From Haberlea rhodopensis (Eukaryota; Streptophyta; Magnoliopsida; Lamiales; Gesneriaceae): 64,000 bases of DNA. Under the pieces are notes generated by a model. The model ran no database searches. It saw only the letters and a list, made by a program, of their open reading frames with translations, and was not told the DNA's origin. Below, in pieces: positions 1 to 13,510 of this stretch; within the stretch, counting starts at the first letter, position 1; each line of letters opens with the position of its first letter. The stretch lies in assembly GCA_907163345.1 (NCBI GenBank), contig CAJQUN010000458.1, forward strand, positions 1-64,000, in the 5' to 3' direction. A program made the position numbers and the translations under genes.

Positions 1-3000
1 CTATTCTCAAATACTTATTCGAACCAAGAAAATGATATACTCCAGGGCAAATCTACTCGAATATTCGCACTGAAATAGTAATCTTATCAAAATACAAAAA
101 ACTTACGTCCAATTTCTGAAAAGTTTCCTCCAAACCCATCCACCTTCTACCCAACCAAGATAACAATGTACTCAAGACACAACTCTTATAATTGCACGAA
201 ATAGAAATTTATCAAAACATCAAAAAAATGTCCGAAATTTTAAATTTCTCAAATACTTATTCGAACCAAGAAAATGATGTACTTTAGAATATACTCGAAT
301 ATTCGCACGAAATCGGAATTTATCAAAAATCAAAAAAGTTACGTGATTTCTGAAAATTTCTCAAAAACCTTCTTCCAACCAATATAATTATGAACTCAAG
401 ACACATACTCTTATAATTGCACGAAATATAAATTTATCTAAAAATCAAAAAACGTCAAATTGTTAAAATTTCTCAAATACTTATTCGAACCAAGAAAATG
501 ATATACTCAAGACATATACTCGAATATTCGCACGAAATCGAAATTTATCAAAAAATCAAAAAACTTACGTAATTTCTGAAAATTTCTCAAAACCTTCTTC
601 CAACAAAGAAAATATTTACTGAAGACACATACTCTTATAATTGCACGAAAAAGAAATTTATCAAAAAATCAAAAAAAACGTCCGAAATTGTTACTATTTC
701 TCAAATACTTATTCGAACCAAGAAAAACATGTACTCTAGAATATACTCGAATATTCGTACGAAATCGGAATTTATCAAAAAATCAAAAAACTTACGTAAT
801 TTCTAAAATTTCTCAAAACCTTCTTCCAACCAAGATAACAATGTACTCAAGACACATACTCTTATAATTGCACGGAAATAGAAATTTATCAAAACATCAA
901 AAAAACCTCCGAAATTGTTAAAATTTCTCAAATACTTATTCGAACCAAGAAAATGATATACTCAAGACATATACTCGAATATTCGCACGAAATCGAAATT
1001 TATCAAAAAATCAAAAAACTTACGTAATTTCTGAAAATTTCTCAAAACCTTCTTCCAACCAAGAAAATTATTTACTCAAGACACATACTCTTATAATTGC
1101 AACGAAAAAAGAAATTTATCAAAAAATAAAAAAAACGTCCGAAATTATTACAATTTCTCAAATACTTATTCGAACCAAGAAAATGATGTACTCTAGAATA
1201 TACTCGAATATTCGCACGAAATCGGAATTTATCAAAAAATCAAAAAACTTACGTAATTTCTGAAAATTTCTCAAAACCTTCTTCCAACCAAGATAAATTA
1301 TGTACTCAAGACACATACTCTTATAATTGCACGAAATAGAAATTATCAAAAAATCAAAAAAAACGTCCAGAAATTGTTAAAATTTCTCAAATACTTATTC
1401 GAACCAAGAAAATGATATACTCTAGACATATACTCGAATATTCGCACGAAATCGAAATTTATCAAAAAATCAAAAAACTTACGTAATTTTCTAAAATTTC
1501 TCAAAACCTTCTTCCAACCAAGATAACAATGTACTCAAGACACATACTCTTATAATTGCACGAAATAGAAATTTATCAAAACATCAAAAAAACGTCCGAA
1601 ATTGTTAAAATTTCTCAAATACTTATTCGAACCAAGAAAATGATATACTCAAAACATATACTCGAATATTCGCACGAAATCGAAATTTATCAAAAAATCA
1701 AAAAACTTACGTAATTTCTGAAAATTTCTCAAAACCTTCTTCCAACCATGAAAATTATTTACTCAAGACACATACTCTTATAATTGCACGAAAAAGAAAT
1801 TTATCAAAAAATAAAAAAAACGTCCGAAATTATTACAATTTCTCAAATACTTATTCGAACCAAGAAAATGATGTACTCTAGAATATACTCGAATATTCGC
1901 ACGAAATCGGAATTTATCAAAAAATCAAAAAACTTACGTGATTTCTGAAAATTTCTCAAAACCTTCTTCCAACCAATATAATTATGAACTCAAGACATAC
2001 TCTTATAATTGCACGAAATAGAAATTTATCAAAAAATCAAAAAAACGTCCAAAATTGTTAAAATTTCTCAAATACTTATTCGAACCAAGAAAATGATATA
2101 CTCAAGACATATACTCGAATATTCGCACGAAATCGAAATTTATCAAAAAATCAAAAAACTTACGTAATTTCTGAAAATTTCTCAAAACCTTCTTCCAACA
2201 AAGAAAATTATTTACTCAAGACACATACTCTTATAATTGCACGAAAAAGAAATTTATCAAAAAATCAAAAAAACGTCCCTAATTGTTACTATTTCTCAAA
2301 TACTTATTCGAACCAAGAAAAACATGTACTCTAGAATATACTCGAATATTCGCACGAAATCGGAATTTATCAAAAAATAAAAAAACTTACGTAATTTCTA
2401 AAATTTCTCAAAACCTTCTTCCAACCAAGATAACAATGTACTCAAGACACATACTCTTATAATTGCACGAAATAGAAATTTATCAAAACATCAAAAAAAA
2501 CGTCCGAAATTGTTAAAATTTCTCAAATACTTATTCGAACCAAGAAAATGATATACTCAAAACATATACTCGAATATTCGTACGAAATCGAAATTTATCA
2601 AAAAATCAAAAAACTTACGTAATTTCTGAAAATTTCTCAAAACCTTCTTCCAACCAATGAAAATTATTTACTCAAGACACATACTCTTATAATTGCACGA
2701 AAAAGAAATTTATCAAAAAATAAAAAAAACGTCCGAAATTAGTTACAATTTCTCAAATACTTATTCGAACCAAGAAAATGATGTACTCTAGAATATACTC
2801 GAATATTCGCACGAAATAGGAATTTATCAAAAAAATCAAAAAACTTACGTGATTTCTGAAAATTTCTCAAAACCTTCTTCCAACCAATATAATTATGAAC
2901 TCAAGACACATACTCTTATAATTGCACGAAATAGAAATTTATCAAAAAATCAAAAAAACGTCCAAAATTGTTAAAATTTCTCAAATACTTATTCGAACCA

Positions 3001-6000
3001 AGAAAATGATATACTCAAGACATATACTCGAATATTCGCACGAAATCGAAATTTATCAAAAAATCAAAAAACTTACGTAATTTCTGAAAATTTCTCAAAA
3101 CCTTCTTCCAACAAAGAAAATTATTTACTCAAGACACATACTCTTATAATTGCACGAAAAAGAAATTTATCAAAAAATCAAAAAAACGTCCGAAATTGTT
3201 ACTATTTCTCAAATACTTATTCGAACCAAGAAAAACATGTACTCTAGAATATACTCGAATATTCGCACGAAATCGGAATTTATCAAAAAATCAAAAAACT
3301 TACGTAATTTCTAAAATTTCTCAAAACCTTCTTCCAACCAAGATAACAATGTACTCAAGACACATACTCTTATAATTGCACGAAATAGAAATTTATCAAA
3401 ACATCAAAAAAAACGTCCGAAATTGTTAAAATTTCTCAAATACTTATTCGAACCAAGAAAATGATATACTCTAAGAATATACTCGAATATTCGCACGAAA
3501 TCGGAATTTATCAAAAAATCAAAAAACTTACGTATTTCTGAAAATTTCTCAAAACCTTCTTCCAACCAATATAATTATGAACTCAAGACACATACTCTTA
3601 TAATTGCACGAAATAGAAATTTATCTAAAAATCAAAAAAAACGTCCGAAAATTGTTAAAATTTCTCAAATACTTATTCGAACCAAGAAAATGATATACTC
3701 AAGACATATACTCGAATATTCGCACGAAATCGAAATTTATCAAAAAATCAAAAAACTTACGTATTTCTGAAAATTTCTCAAAACCTTCTTCCAACAAAGA
3801 AAATTATTTACTCAAGACACATACTCTTATAATTGCACGAAAAAGAAATTTATCAAAAAATCAAAAAAAACGTCCGAAATTGTTACTATTTCTCAAATAC
3901 TTATTCGAACCAAGAAAAATGATGTACTCTAGAATATACTCGAATATTCGCACGAAATCGGAATTTATCAAAAAATCAAAAAACTTACGTAATTTCTAAA
4001 ATTTCTCAAAACCTTCTTCCAACCAAGATAACAATGTACTCAAGACACATACTCTTATAATTGCACGAAATAGAAATTTATCAAAAAATCAAAAAAACGT
4101 CCGAAATTGTTAAAATTTCTCAAATACTTATTCGAACCAAGAAAATGATATACTCAAGACATATACTCGAATATTCGCACGAAATCGAAATTTATCAAAA
4201 AATCAAAAAACTTACGTAATTTCTGAAAATTTCTCAAAACCTTCTTCCAACAAAGAAAATTATTTACTCAAGACACATACTCTTATAATTGCACGAAAAA
4301 GAAATTTATCAAAAAATCAAAAAAACGTCCCTAATTGTTACTATTTCTCAAATACTTATTCGAACCAAGAAAAACATGTACTCTAGAATATACTCGAATA
4401 TTCGCACGAAATCGGAATTTATCAAAAAATAAAAAAACTTACGTAATTTCTAAAATTTCTCAAAACCTTCTTCCAACCAAGATAACAATGTACTCAAGAC
4501 ACATACTCTTATAATTGCACGAAATAGAAATTTATCAAAAAATCAAAAAAACGTCCCTAATTGTTACTATTTCTCAAATACTTATTCGAACCAAGAAAAT
4601 GATGTACTCTAGAATATACTCGAATATTCGCACGAAATCGGAATTTATCAAAAAATCAAAAAACTTACGTATTTCTAAAATTTCTCAAAACCTTCTTCCA
4701 ACCAAGATAACTAATGTACTCAAGACACATACTCTTATAATTGCACGAAATAGAAATTTATCAAAAAATCAAAAAAACGTCCGAAATTGTTAAAATTTCT
4801 CAAATACTTATTCGAACCAAGAAAATGATATACTCAAAACATATACTCGAATATTCGCACGAAATCGAAATTTATCAAAAAATCAAAAAACTTACGTAAT
4901 TTCTGAAAATTTCTCAAAACCTTCTTCCAACCATGAAAATTATTTACTCAAGACACATACTCTTATAATTGCACGAAAAAGAAATTTATCAAAAAATAAA
5001 AAAAACGTCCGAAATTATTACAATTTCTCAAATACTTATTCGAACCAAGAAAATGATGTACTCTAGAATATACTCGAATATTCGCACGAAATCGGAATTT
5101 ATCAAAAAATCAAAAAACTTACGTGATTTCTGAAAATTTCTCAAAACCTTCTTCCAACCAATATAATTATGAACTCAAGACACATACTCTTATAATTGCA
5201 CGAAATAGAAATTTATCAAAAAATCAAAAAAACGTCCAAAATTGTTAAAATTTCTCAAATACTTATTCGAACCAAGAAAATGATATACTCAAGACATATA
5301 CTCGAATATTCGCACGAAATCGAAATTTATCAAAAAATCAAAAAACTTACGTAATTTCTGAAAATTTCTCAAAACCTTCTTCCAACAAAGAAAATTATTT
5401 ACTCAAGACACATACTCTTATAATTGCACGAAAAAGAAATTTATCAAAAAATCAAAAAAACGTCCCTAATTGTTACTATTTCTCAAATACTTATTCGAAC
5501 CAAGAAAAACATGTACTCTAGAATATACTCGAATATTCGCACGAAATCGGAATTTATCAAAAAATAAAAAAACTTACGTAATTTCTAAAATTTCTCAAAA
5601 CCTTCTTCCAACCAAGATAACAATGTACTCAAGACACATACTCTTATAATTGCACGAAATAGAAATTTATCAAAACATCAAAAAAACGTCCGAAATTGTT
5701 AAAATTTCTCAAATACTTATTCGAACCAAGAAAATGATATACTCAAAACATATACTCGAATATTCGCACGAAATCGAAATTTATCAAAAAATCAAAAAAC
5801 TTACGTAATTTCTGAAAATTTCTCAAAACCTTCTTCCAACCATGAAAATTATTTACTCAAGACACATACTCTTATAATTGCACGAAAAAGAAATTTATCA
5901 AAAAATAAAAAAAACGTCCGAAATTATTACAATTTCTCAAATACTTATTCGAACCAAGAAAATGATGTACTCTAGAATATACTCGAATATTCGCACGAAA

Positions 6001-9000
6001 TCGGAATTTATCAAAAAATCAAAAAACTTACGTAATTTCTGAAAATTTCTCAAAACCTTCTTCCAACCAATATAATTATGAACTCAAGACACATACTCTT
6101 ATAATTGCACGAAATAGAAATTTATCAAAAAATCAAAAAAACGTCCAAAATTGTTAAAATTTCTCAAATACTTATTCGAACCAAGAAAATGATATACTCA
6201 AGACATATACTCGAATATTCGCACGAAATCGAAATTTATCAAAAAATCAAAAAACTTACGTAATTTCTGAAAATTTCTCAAAACCTTCTTCCAACAAGAA
6301 AATTATTTACTCAAGACACATACTCTTATAATTGCACGAAAAAGAAATTTATCAAAAAATCAAAAAAACGTCCCTAATTGTTACTATTTCTCAAATACTT
6401 ATTCGAACCAAGAAAAACATGTACTCTAGAATATACTCGAATATTCGCACGAAATCGGAATTTATCAAAAAATAAAAAAACTTACGTAATTTCTAAAATT
6501 TCTCAAAACCTTCTTCCAACCAAGATAACAATGTACTCAAGACACATACTCTTATAATTGCACGAAATAGAAATTTATCAAAACATCAAAAAAACGTCCG
6601 AAATTGTTAAAATTTCTCAAATACTTATTCGAACCAAGAAAATGATATACTCAAAACATATACTCGAATATTCGCACGAAATCGAAATTTATCAAAAAAT
6701 CAAAAAACTTACGTAATTTCTGAAAATTTCTCAAAACCTTCTTCCAACCAAGAAAATTATTTACTCAAGACACATACTCTTATAATTGCACGAAAAAGAA
6801 ATTTATCAAAAAATAAAAAAAACGTCCGAAATTATTACAATTTCTCAAATACTTATTCGAACCAAGAAAATGATGTACTCTAGAATATACTCGAATATTC
6901 GCACGAAATCGGAATTTATCAAAAAATCAAAAAACTTACGTAATTTCTGAAAATTTCTCAAAACCTTCTTCCAACCAATATAATTATGAACTCAAGACAC
7001 ATACTCTTATAATTGCACGAAATAGAAATTTATCAAAAAATCAAAAAAACGTCCAAAATTGTTAAAATTTCTCAAATACTTATTCGAACCAAGAAAATGA
7101 TATACTCAAGACATATACTCGAATATTCGCACGAAATCGAAATTTATCAAAAAATCAAAAAACTTACGTAATTTCTGAAAATTTCTCAAAACCTTCTTCC
7201 AACAAAGAAAATTATTTACTCAAGACACATACTCTTATAATTGCACGAAAAAGAAATTTATCAAAAAATCAAAAAAACGTCCCTAATTGTTACTATTTCT
7301 CAAATACTTATTCGAACCAAGAAAAACATGTACTCTAGAATATACTCGAATATTCGCACGAAATCGGAATTTATCAAAAAATAAAAAAACTTACGTAATT
7401 TCTAAAATTTCTCAAAACCTTCTTCCAACCAAGATAACAATGTACTCAAGACACATACTCTTATAATTGCACGAAATAGAAATTTATCAAAACATCAAAA
7501 AAACGTCCGAAATTGTTAAAATTTCTCAAATACTTATTCGAACCAAGAAAATGATATACTCAAAACATATACTCGAATATTCGCACGAAATCGAAATTTA
7601 TCAAAAAATCAAAAAACTTACGTAATTTCTGAAAATTTCTCAAAACCTTCTTCCAACCATGAAAATTATTTACTCAAGACACATACTCTTATAATTGCAC
7701 GAAAAAGAAATTTATCAAAAAATAAAAAAAACGTCCGAAATTATTACAATTTCTCAAATACTTATTCGAACCAAGAAAATGATGTACTCTAGAATATACT
7801 CGAATATTCGCACGAAATCGGAATTTATCAAAAAATCAAAAAACTTACGTGAATTTCTGAAAATTTCTCAAAACCTTCTTCCAACCAAGATAAATTATGT
7901 ACTCAAGACACATACTCTTATAATTGCACGAAATAGAAATTTATCAAAAAATCAAAAAAAACGTCCGAAATTGTTAAAATTTCTCAAATACTTATTCGAA
8001 CCAAGAAAATGATATACTCAAGACATATACTCGAATATTCGCACGAAATCGAAATTTATCAAAAAATCAAAAAACTTACGTAATTTCTGAAAATTTCTCA
8101 AAACCTTCTTCCAACCAATGAAAATTATTTACTCAAGACACATACTCTTATAATTGCACGAAAAAGAAATTTATCAAAAAATAAAAAAAACGTCCGAAAT
8201 TAGTTACAATTTCTCAAATACTTATTCGAACCAAGAAAATGATGTACTCTAGAATATACTCGAATATTCGCACGAAATCGGAATTTATCAAAAAATCAAA
8301 AAACTTACGTGATTTCTGAAAATTTCTCAAAACCTTCTTCCAACCAATATAATTATGTACTCAAGACACATACTCTTATAATTGCACGAAATAGAAATTT
8401 ATCAAAACATCAAAAAAACGTCCGAAATTGTTAAAATTTCTCAAATACTTATTCGAACCAAGAAAATGATATACTCAAGACATATACTCGAATATTCGCA
8501 CGAAATCGAAATTTATCAAAAAATCAAAAAACTTACGTAATTTCTGAAAATTTCTCAAAACCTTCTTCCAACAAGAAAATTATTTACTCAAGACACATAC
8601 TCTTATAATTGCACGAAAAAGAAATTTATCAAAAAATAAAAAAAACGTCCGAAATTGTTACTATTTCTCAAATACTTATTCGAACCAAGAAAAACATGTA
8701 CTCTAGAATATACTCGAATATTCGCACGAAATCGGAATTTATCAAAAAATCAAAAAACTTACGTAATTTCTAAAATTTCTCAAAACCTTCTTCCAACCAA
8801 GATAACAATGTACTCAAGACACATACTCTTATAATTGCACGAAATAGAAATTTATCAAAACATCAAAAAAACGTCCGAAATTGTTAAATTTCTCAAATAC
8901 TTATTCGAACCAAGAAAATGATATACTCAAGACATATACTCGAATATTCGCACGAAATCGAAATTTATCAAAAAATCAAAAAACTTACGTAATTCTGAAA

Positions 9001-10859
9001 ATTTCTCAAAACCTTCTTCCAACAAAGAAAACTATTTACTCAAGACACATACTCTTATAATTGCACGAAATAGAAATTTATCAAAACATCAAAAAAACGT
9101 CCGAAATTGTTAAAATTTCTCAAATACTTATTCGAACCAAGAAAATGATATACTCTAACATATACTCGAATATACGCACGAAATCGAAATTTATCAAAAA
9201 ATCAAAAAACTTACGTAATTTCTGAAATTTCTCAAAACCTTCTTCCAACCAATATAATTATGTACTCAAGACACATACTCTTATAATTGAACGAAATAGA
9301 AATTTATCAAAACATCAAAAAAAGTCCAAAATTGTTAAAATTTCTCAAATACTTATTCGAACCAAGAAAATGATATACTCTAAACATATACTCGAATATT
9401 CGTACGAAATCGAAATTTATCAAAAAATCAAAAAACTTACGTAATTTCTAAAATTTCTCAAAACCTTCTTCCAACCAATATAATTATGTACTCAAGACAC
9501 ATACTCTTATAATTGCACGAAATAGAAATTTTTCAAAAAATCTAAAAAAACGTCCAAAATTCATAAAATTTCTCAAATACTTATTCGAACCAAGAAAATG
9601 ATATTCTGAAAACATATACTCGAATATTCGCACGAAATCGAAATTTATCAAAAAATCAAAAAACTTACGTAATTTCTGAAAATTTCTCAAAACCTTCTTC
9701 CAACCAAGAAAATTATTTACTCAAGACACATACTCTTTAATTGCACGAAAGAGAAATTTATCAAAAACTCAAAAAAACGTCCGAAATTGTTACAGTTTCT
9801 CAAATACTTATTCGAACAGAGAAAATGATGTACTCTAGACATATACTCGAATATTCGCACGAAATCGGAATTTATCAAAAAATCAAAAAACTTACGTAAT
9901 TCTGAAAATTTCTCAAAACCTTCTTCCAATCAAGATAACAATGTACTCAAGACACATACTCTTATAATTGCACGAAATAGAAATTTATCAAAACATGAAA
10001 AAAAATCCAAAATTGTTAAAATTTCTCAAATACTTATTCGAACCAAGAAAATGATATACTCTAAACATATACTCGAATATTCCTACGAAATCGAAATTTA
10101 TCAAAAAATCAAAAAACTTACGTAATTTCTGAAAATTTCTCAAAACCTTCTTCCAACCAATATAATTATGTACTCTAGACACATACTCTTATAATTGCAC
10201 GAAATAGAAATTTATCAAAAAATCTAAAAAACGTCCAAAATTCTTAAAATTTCTCAAATACTTATTCGAACCAAGAAAATGATATTCTCAACAAATATAC
10301 TCGAATATTCGCACGAAATCGAAATTTATCAAAAAATCAAAAAACTTACGTAATTTCTGAAATTTCTCAAAACCTTCTTCCAACCAAGAAAATTATTTAC
10401 TCAAGACACATACTCTTATAATTGCACGAATAAGAAATTTATCAAAAAATAAAAAAAAACGTCCAAAATTGTTACTATTTCTCAAATACTTATTCGAACC
10501 AAGAAAATGATGTACTCTAGAATATACTCGAATATTCGCACGAAATCGGAATTTATCAAAAAATCAAAAAACTTACGTAATTTCTGAAATTTCTCAAAAC
10601 CTTCTTCCAACCATGAAAATTATTTACTCAAGACACATACTCTTATAATTGCACGAAAAAGAAATTTATCAAAAAATAAAAAAAACGTCCGAAATTATTA
10701 CAATTTCTCAAATACTTATTCGAACCAAGAAAATGATGTACTCTAGAATATACTCGAATATTCGCACGAAAATCGGAATTTATAAAAAAATCAAAAAACT
10801 TACGTAATTTCTAAAATTTCTCAAAACCTTCTTCCAACCAAGATAACAATGTACTCAAG
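1..10859. repeat. Satellite family 1 array, left block
   Basis: Head-to-tail tandem array of an AT-rich dimeric unit of about 228 bp; the recurring landmark AACTTACGTAATTTCT returns every ~227-229 bp. Each dimer holds two related ~114-bp subunits. Subunit A carries CTTATAATTGCACGAAATAG and AACGTCCGAAATTG. Subunit B carries CGAATATTCGCACGAAATCG and CTTACGTAATTTC. Both share ATTTATCAAAAAATCAAAAA and AATTTCTCAAA. By length this block has roughly 47 dimers. Copies are well homogenised, differing mostly by point changes. The array already fills position 1, so its left end lies outside the window. No gene lies inside; the short reading frames on both strands come from the repeat, whose unit is near a multiple of three. 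Confidence 0.97.
4261..7700. repeat. ~910-bp higher-order repeat within family 1
   Basis: Four dimers form a larger unit here. The diagnostic variant CGTCCCTAATTGTTACT occurs near 5462, 6369 and 7280. The variant CCATGAAAATTATTTACT, or its CCAAGAAAATTATTT counterpart, occurs near 4932, 5840, 6747 and 7657. Spacings are 907-911 bp. A copy with an additional dimer explains the 1135-bp step from 4327 to 5462. Related variants near 1746 and 2654 (908 bp apart) show the pattern extends leftwards less regularly. Recent local amplification is inferred. Confidence 0.85.
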
Positions 10860-10904
10860 TTTTGGGAAACGATTCCTAAGTTTTGGTGATTACAGACACC
10901 TACC

Positions 10905-11047
10905 GGATAAAGACATCCACTGAATGAAGACATCCACCGGGTGAAGACATCCACCGGATGAGGACATCCACCGGGTGAAGACATCCACCGGGTGAAGACA
11001 TACACCGGATGAAGACATCCACCGGATGAAGACATCTACCGGACTGA
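10905..11047. repeat. 17-bp minisatellite in copia LTR U3
   Basis: About eight direct copies of a 17-bp unit close to GAAGACATCCACCGGGT, alternating between ...CGGGT and ...CGGAT ends. Spacing of CATCC between successive copies is exactly 17 bp (for example 10931 and 10948). The outer copies are degenerate. Confidence 0.9.
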
Positions 11048-11356
11048 GATACTTACTGGATAAAAACATCTACTGCGTGAAGTCTTTCATCAAGTCTAAC
11101 CAACATCTACTAAGCTAAAAAGTACGACTGGATACTGAAATTACAAAACCAGTAGAAGTGAATCCAGCAGCGAGAGTACAATTCCATTTTACAAAGGTAC
11201 TACAGAGCGACAAGCACTACAAAATCATCGCCACCAATTCCGTCAGATTGAAAGAGCCGTTGCTGAATAAAAATGGAAGGAAAATAAAATAGAGAAGAAA
11301 ACAGATTCTACGCTGAACCTTCCATACCAAGAAAGTTTACCGTTGGAAATGAAGTC

Positions 11357-11364
11357 TATAAATA
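11357..11364 (+). promoter_or_regulatory. TATA box of copia LTR
   Basis: TATAAATA in the context GTCTATAAATACAG, about 610 bp upstream of the LTR end. This position fits a Sirevirus U3/R boundary. Promoter role is inferred from motif and location. Confidence 0.6.
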
Positions 11365-11972
11365 CAGATGCTGAATGAATGAAGAAGATGTTGAATCCAC
11401 TGACAATCGAATATTCTATACATTCAAACAGAGAAATTTATCAAGTGATAATTTTCTGTAGATTCAGCCAGAGCAAGGAACACCTACTGATATATAAAAG
11501 ATCAAGTTAAACTGGTGTACTGATCAATGATCGTTCAAAAAACAATCAAAGCTTACAAGTGTAAAAGTCATTCAAAGGAGTGTTAGATAGTTTACTTTGT
11601 AAACAAATTCTAAACATTGTGTTGCTAGGAGTTTAGGCATAGCTGTGTGAAAGCCTAAGGAAGTTGTATACTGTAAAGTGTAAACCAAAGTCTTCTAGTG
11701 TATCCTTCCTGCAAAGGAAGAAGGGGAGACGTAGAAGCGTTGTGCTTCGAACTTCCAGAAACAATCCCTGTGTTCTTTACTTGTTGTTTGCTTTAGTTAA
11801 CTCACAAGTACATCAGACGTTTTCCGCACTTCACTTAGTGTCTACTGACTTGCTTAATTGATTGAGAAGCTACTGCATCACTTAACAGTTTGCAGTAATT
11901 AGTCGAAGATTAGAAATTGAGTGCAGTGTTTATTCAACCCCCCCTTCTAAACACGCCTCCGATCCTAACAAG

Positions 11973-11984
11973 TGGTATCAGAGC
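11973..11984 (+). promoter_or_regulatory. Primer-binding site, initiator tRNA-Met
   Basis: TGGTATCAGAGC, complementary to the 3' end of plant initiator tRNA-Met, starts two bases after the LTR end. This is the standard minus-strand primer site of plant Ty1/copia elements and fixes the LTR boundary. Confidence 0.93.
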
Positions 11985-12013
11985 AGGTTCTTCTCAATCT
12001 TGAGATATATTAA

Positions 12014-13474
12014 TGTAAGGACCCCCGTGCCCTTAACCCGTAATTAGTGCATTAAGCCATACCATGAGTGCATATAATCATATCATCAGGGGGAAAAACC
12101 CTATGCAAGTGCAACACCGTAGGCTACCCAGAAAATTTCTTGCATTCAATTCCCAATATTCATATTCCCCCTACTATTATTATTCACATAACATGCACCC
12201 ACATAATACACTAATAGGCTCTTAGTTCATTTAGCAATTCCACAATTATTTACAAGCATGCAACCCATGCTCAAGCACACCCATTACCCTTATACAAAAA
12301 TATATTGTCAACACACGACAATTTACCATATAAAAGACCCGGGGCAGGGCATATACAGGGAGGGAAATCGAATGAGACAATATCGAAAATTGCTCAAGGA
12401 CCACCTCTAAATTTCGAACACCAACAACACAAATCAAACCCAAATAATCACCATAATTCATTTAAAACATGAATTAAGCTATCCAAGCAAGAAACAACAC
12501 CCCTTGCCAAAAACCCCCCAATTTTCGAATTCAATACCCTTAAATTCGAACCCAAACAAGCCCTTAAATTCGAACCCTTATAATTCTTCGAATTCGAACA
12601 CAATCAAGCATCATAATGCATCTACAACATGAATTAATCAATTACCAACAAGAATAAACATCCCCAAGTCAAAACTCCAAATTTTCGAACCCTAACCCAC
12701 AAAATTGAGCTGAAATTCGAACCAAAATGCAACCAAAATTTCGAACCAAAAAGTCTGAAATGTTCGACCCAAAAACACCATAAAAACGCCCCAAAAACAC
12801 CAGAAAAATCGTGCCAAAAACATACCAAAATCGAGGCCCAAAAATCGGATGAACTGCAGTGACGAACCCTAGCGTTTCCAGCAGAAATCCGAGCTCCATT
12901 CGCGACCAAACCTCAAATTGATGGTACGGGAAGGAGCGCCTGGTCGAGACGAACACGGCGGCGGGTCGGACGCGCCGAACGGCGGCCGCACGGCGGCGGG
13001 CGCACGCCTGGAAGCGGCGTGGGTCAAAAGGGGATCGAGAATCGCGGTTACGGGGAGAGAGAAGGAGGGGGAAGAAAATGGTTCCGATAATTAAAATCCC
13101 GGGTTCAAATGGTATTTATAGCAAAAATACCCCAAAATATTAATAGCCCCACAAATACATCATGATTCATTAAAAATCATCTGTTTTCAAAAATTCTCTC
13201 TCTAACTCAAAAACCCCCTACCGGTGCCCACACAAAGCACCCGAGATTCCGAGTCACACTAAAAACCCAACTCGCAGGTTTTCACCGGAATGAGAATACG
13301 ATCTCAACCTCGGGATCCAACGATCCCAAATAATCAATTAGACGAGCCCAGAAGGCCCGATTTACCAACCTCGGGAGATGCCGAACCGCAATTAATTCCT
13401 AATTGCCACAATTAAAAATCCATCCAGGATTAATACTACACCGGGATTAACACCATTAATTCCCGGACATCACA
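12014..13474 (-). mobile_element. Solo LTR nested in copia leader (minus orientation)
   Basis: A 1461-bp insertion with ends TGTAAGGACCCCCG and CGGACATCACA on the plus strand, flanked by a perfect 5-bp duplication ATTAA (12009-12013 and 13475-13479). Read on the minus strand it begins TGTGATGTCCGGGAATTAAT, resembling the start of the other solo LTR (TGTGATGCCCCGAAATTAAT), so minus is the likely transcription direction. It holds no recognisable coding sequence, which supports a solo LTR rather than a complete element. A CpG-rich stretch at about 12930-13020 contrasts sharply with the AT-rich surroundings. The starts resemble plant Ty3/gypsy LTRs, but the family is not proven. Confidence 0.88.
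13113..13122 (-). promoter_or_regulatory. TATA box of minus-strand solo LTR
   Basis: The plus strand reads GGTATTTATAGC, so the minus strand reads GCTATAAATACC about 350 bp into the LTR. This supports the minus-strand orientation of the LTR. Confidence 0.5.
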
Positions 13475-13510
13475 ATTAAAGTTCAAATTGTATCATTTAG
13501 CAAGATCCCT

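Larger units (their letters stand above)
10860..11970 (+). repeat. 5' LTR of the copia element
   Basis: The right end is well defined: it finishes in CCTAACA at 11970, two bases before the primer-binding site. The left end is placed where satellite stops, near 10860 (TTTTGGGAAACG); it lacks a clear TG start, so a few bases may be missing. A TATA box sits about 500 bp in, and a 17-bp minisatellite lies in U3. A length near 1.1 kb fits Sirevirus LTRs. There is no second copy in the window to confirm the boundaries. Confidence 0.75.

Noticed and set aside
1158..10182. Many 60-105-residue reading frames on both strands (e.g. HEIEIYQK... and FEKFSELRKFFDF...) that look like a repeated small-protein family
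   Set aside because: They are translations of the satellite; subunits near 114 bp and dimers near 228 bp are multiples of three, so frames stay open by arithmetic. No consistent start context, no codon-level conservation, and breaks occur wherever the repeat has an indel. The same applies to the other satellite blocks.
1..10859. Possible CRISPR array from regularly spaced repeats
   Set aside because: There are no unique spacers; the whole unit repeats. The setting is a plant satellite.
12634..12956. Overlapping ~90-residue minus-strand frames rich in F and W
   Set aside because: They lie in a solo LTR, overlap each other in different frames, and show no recognisable domain.
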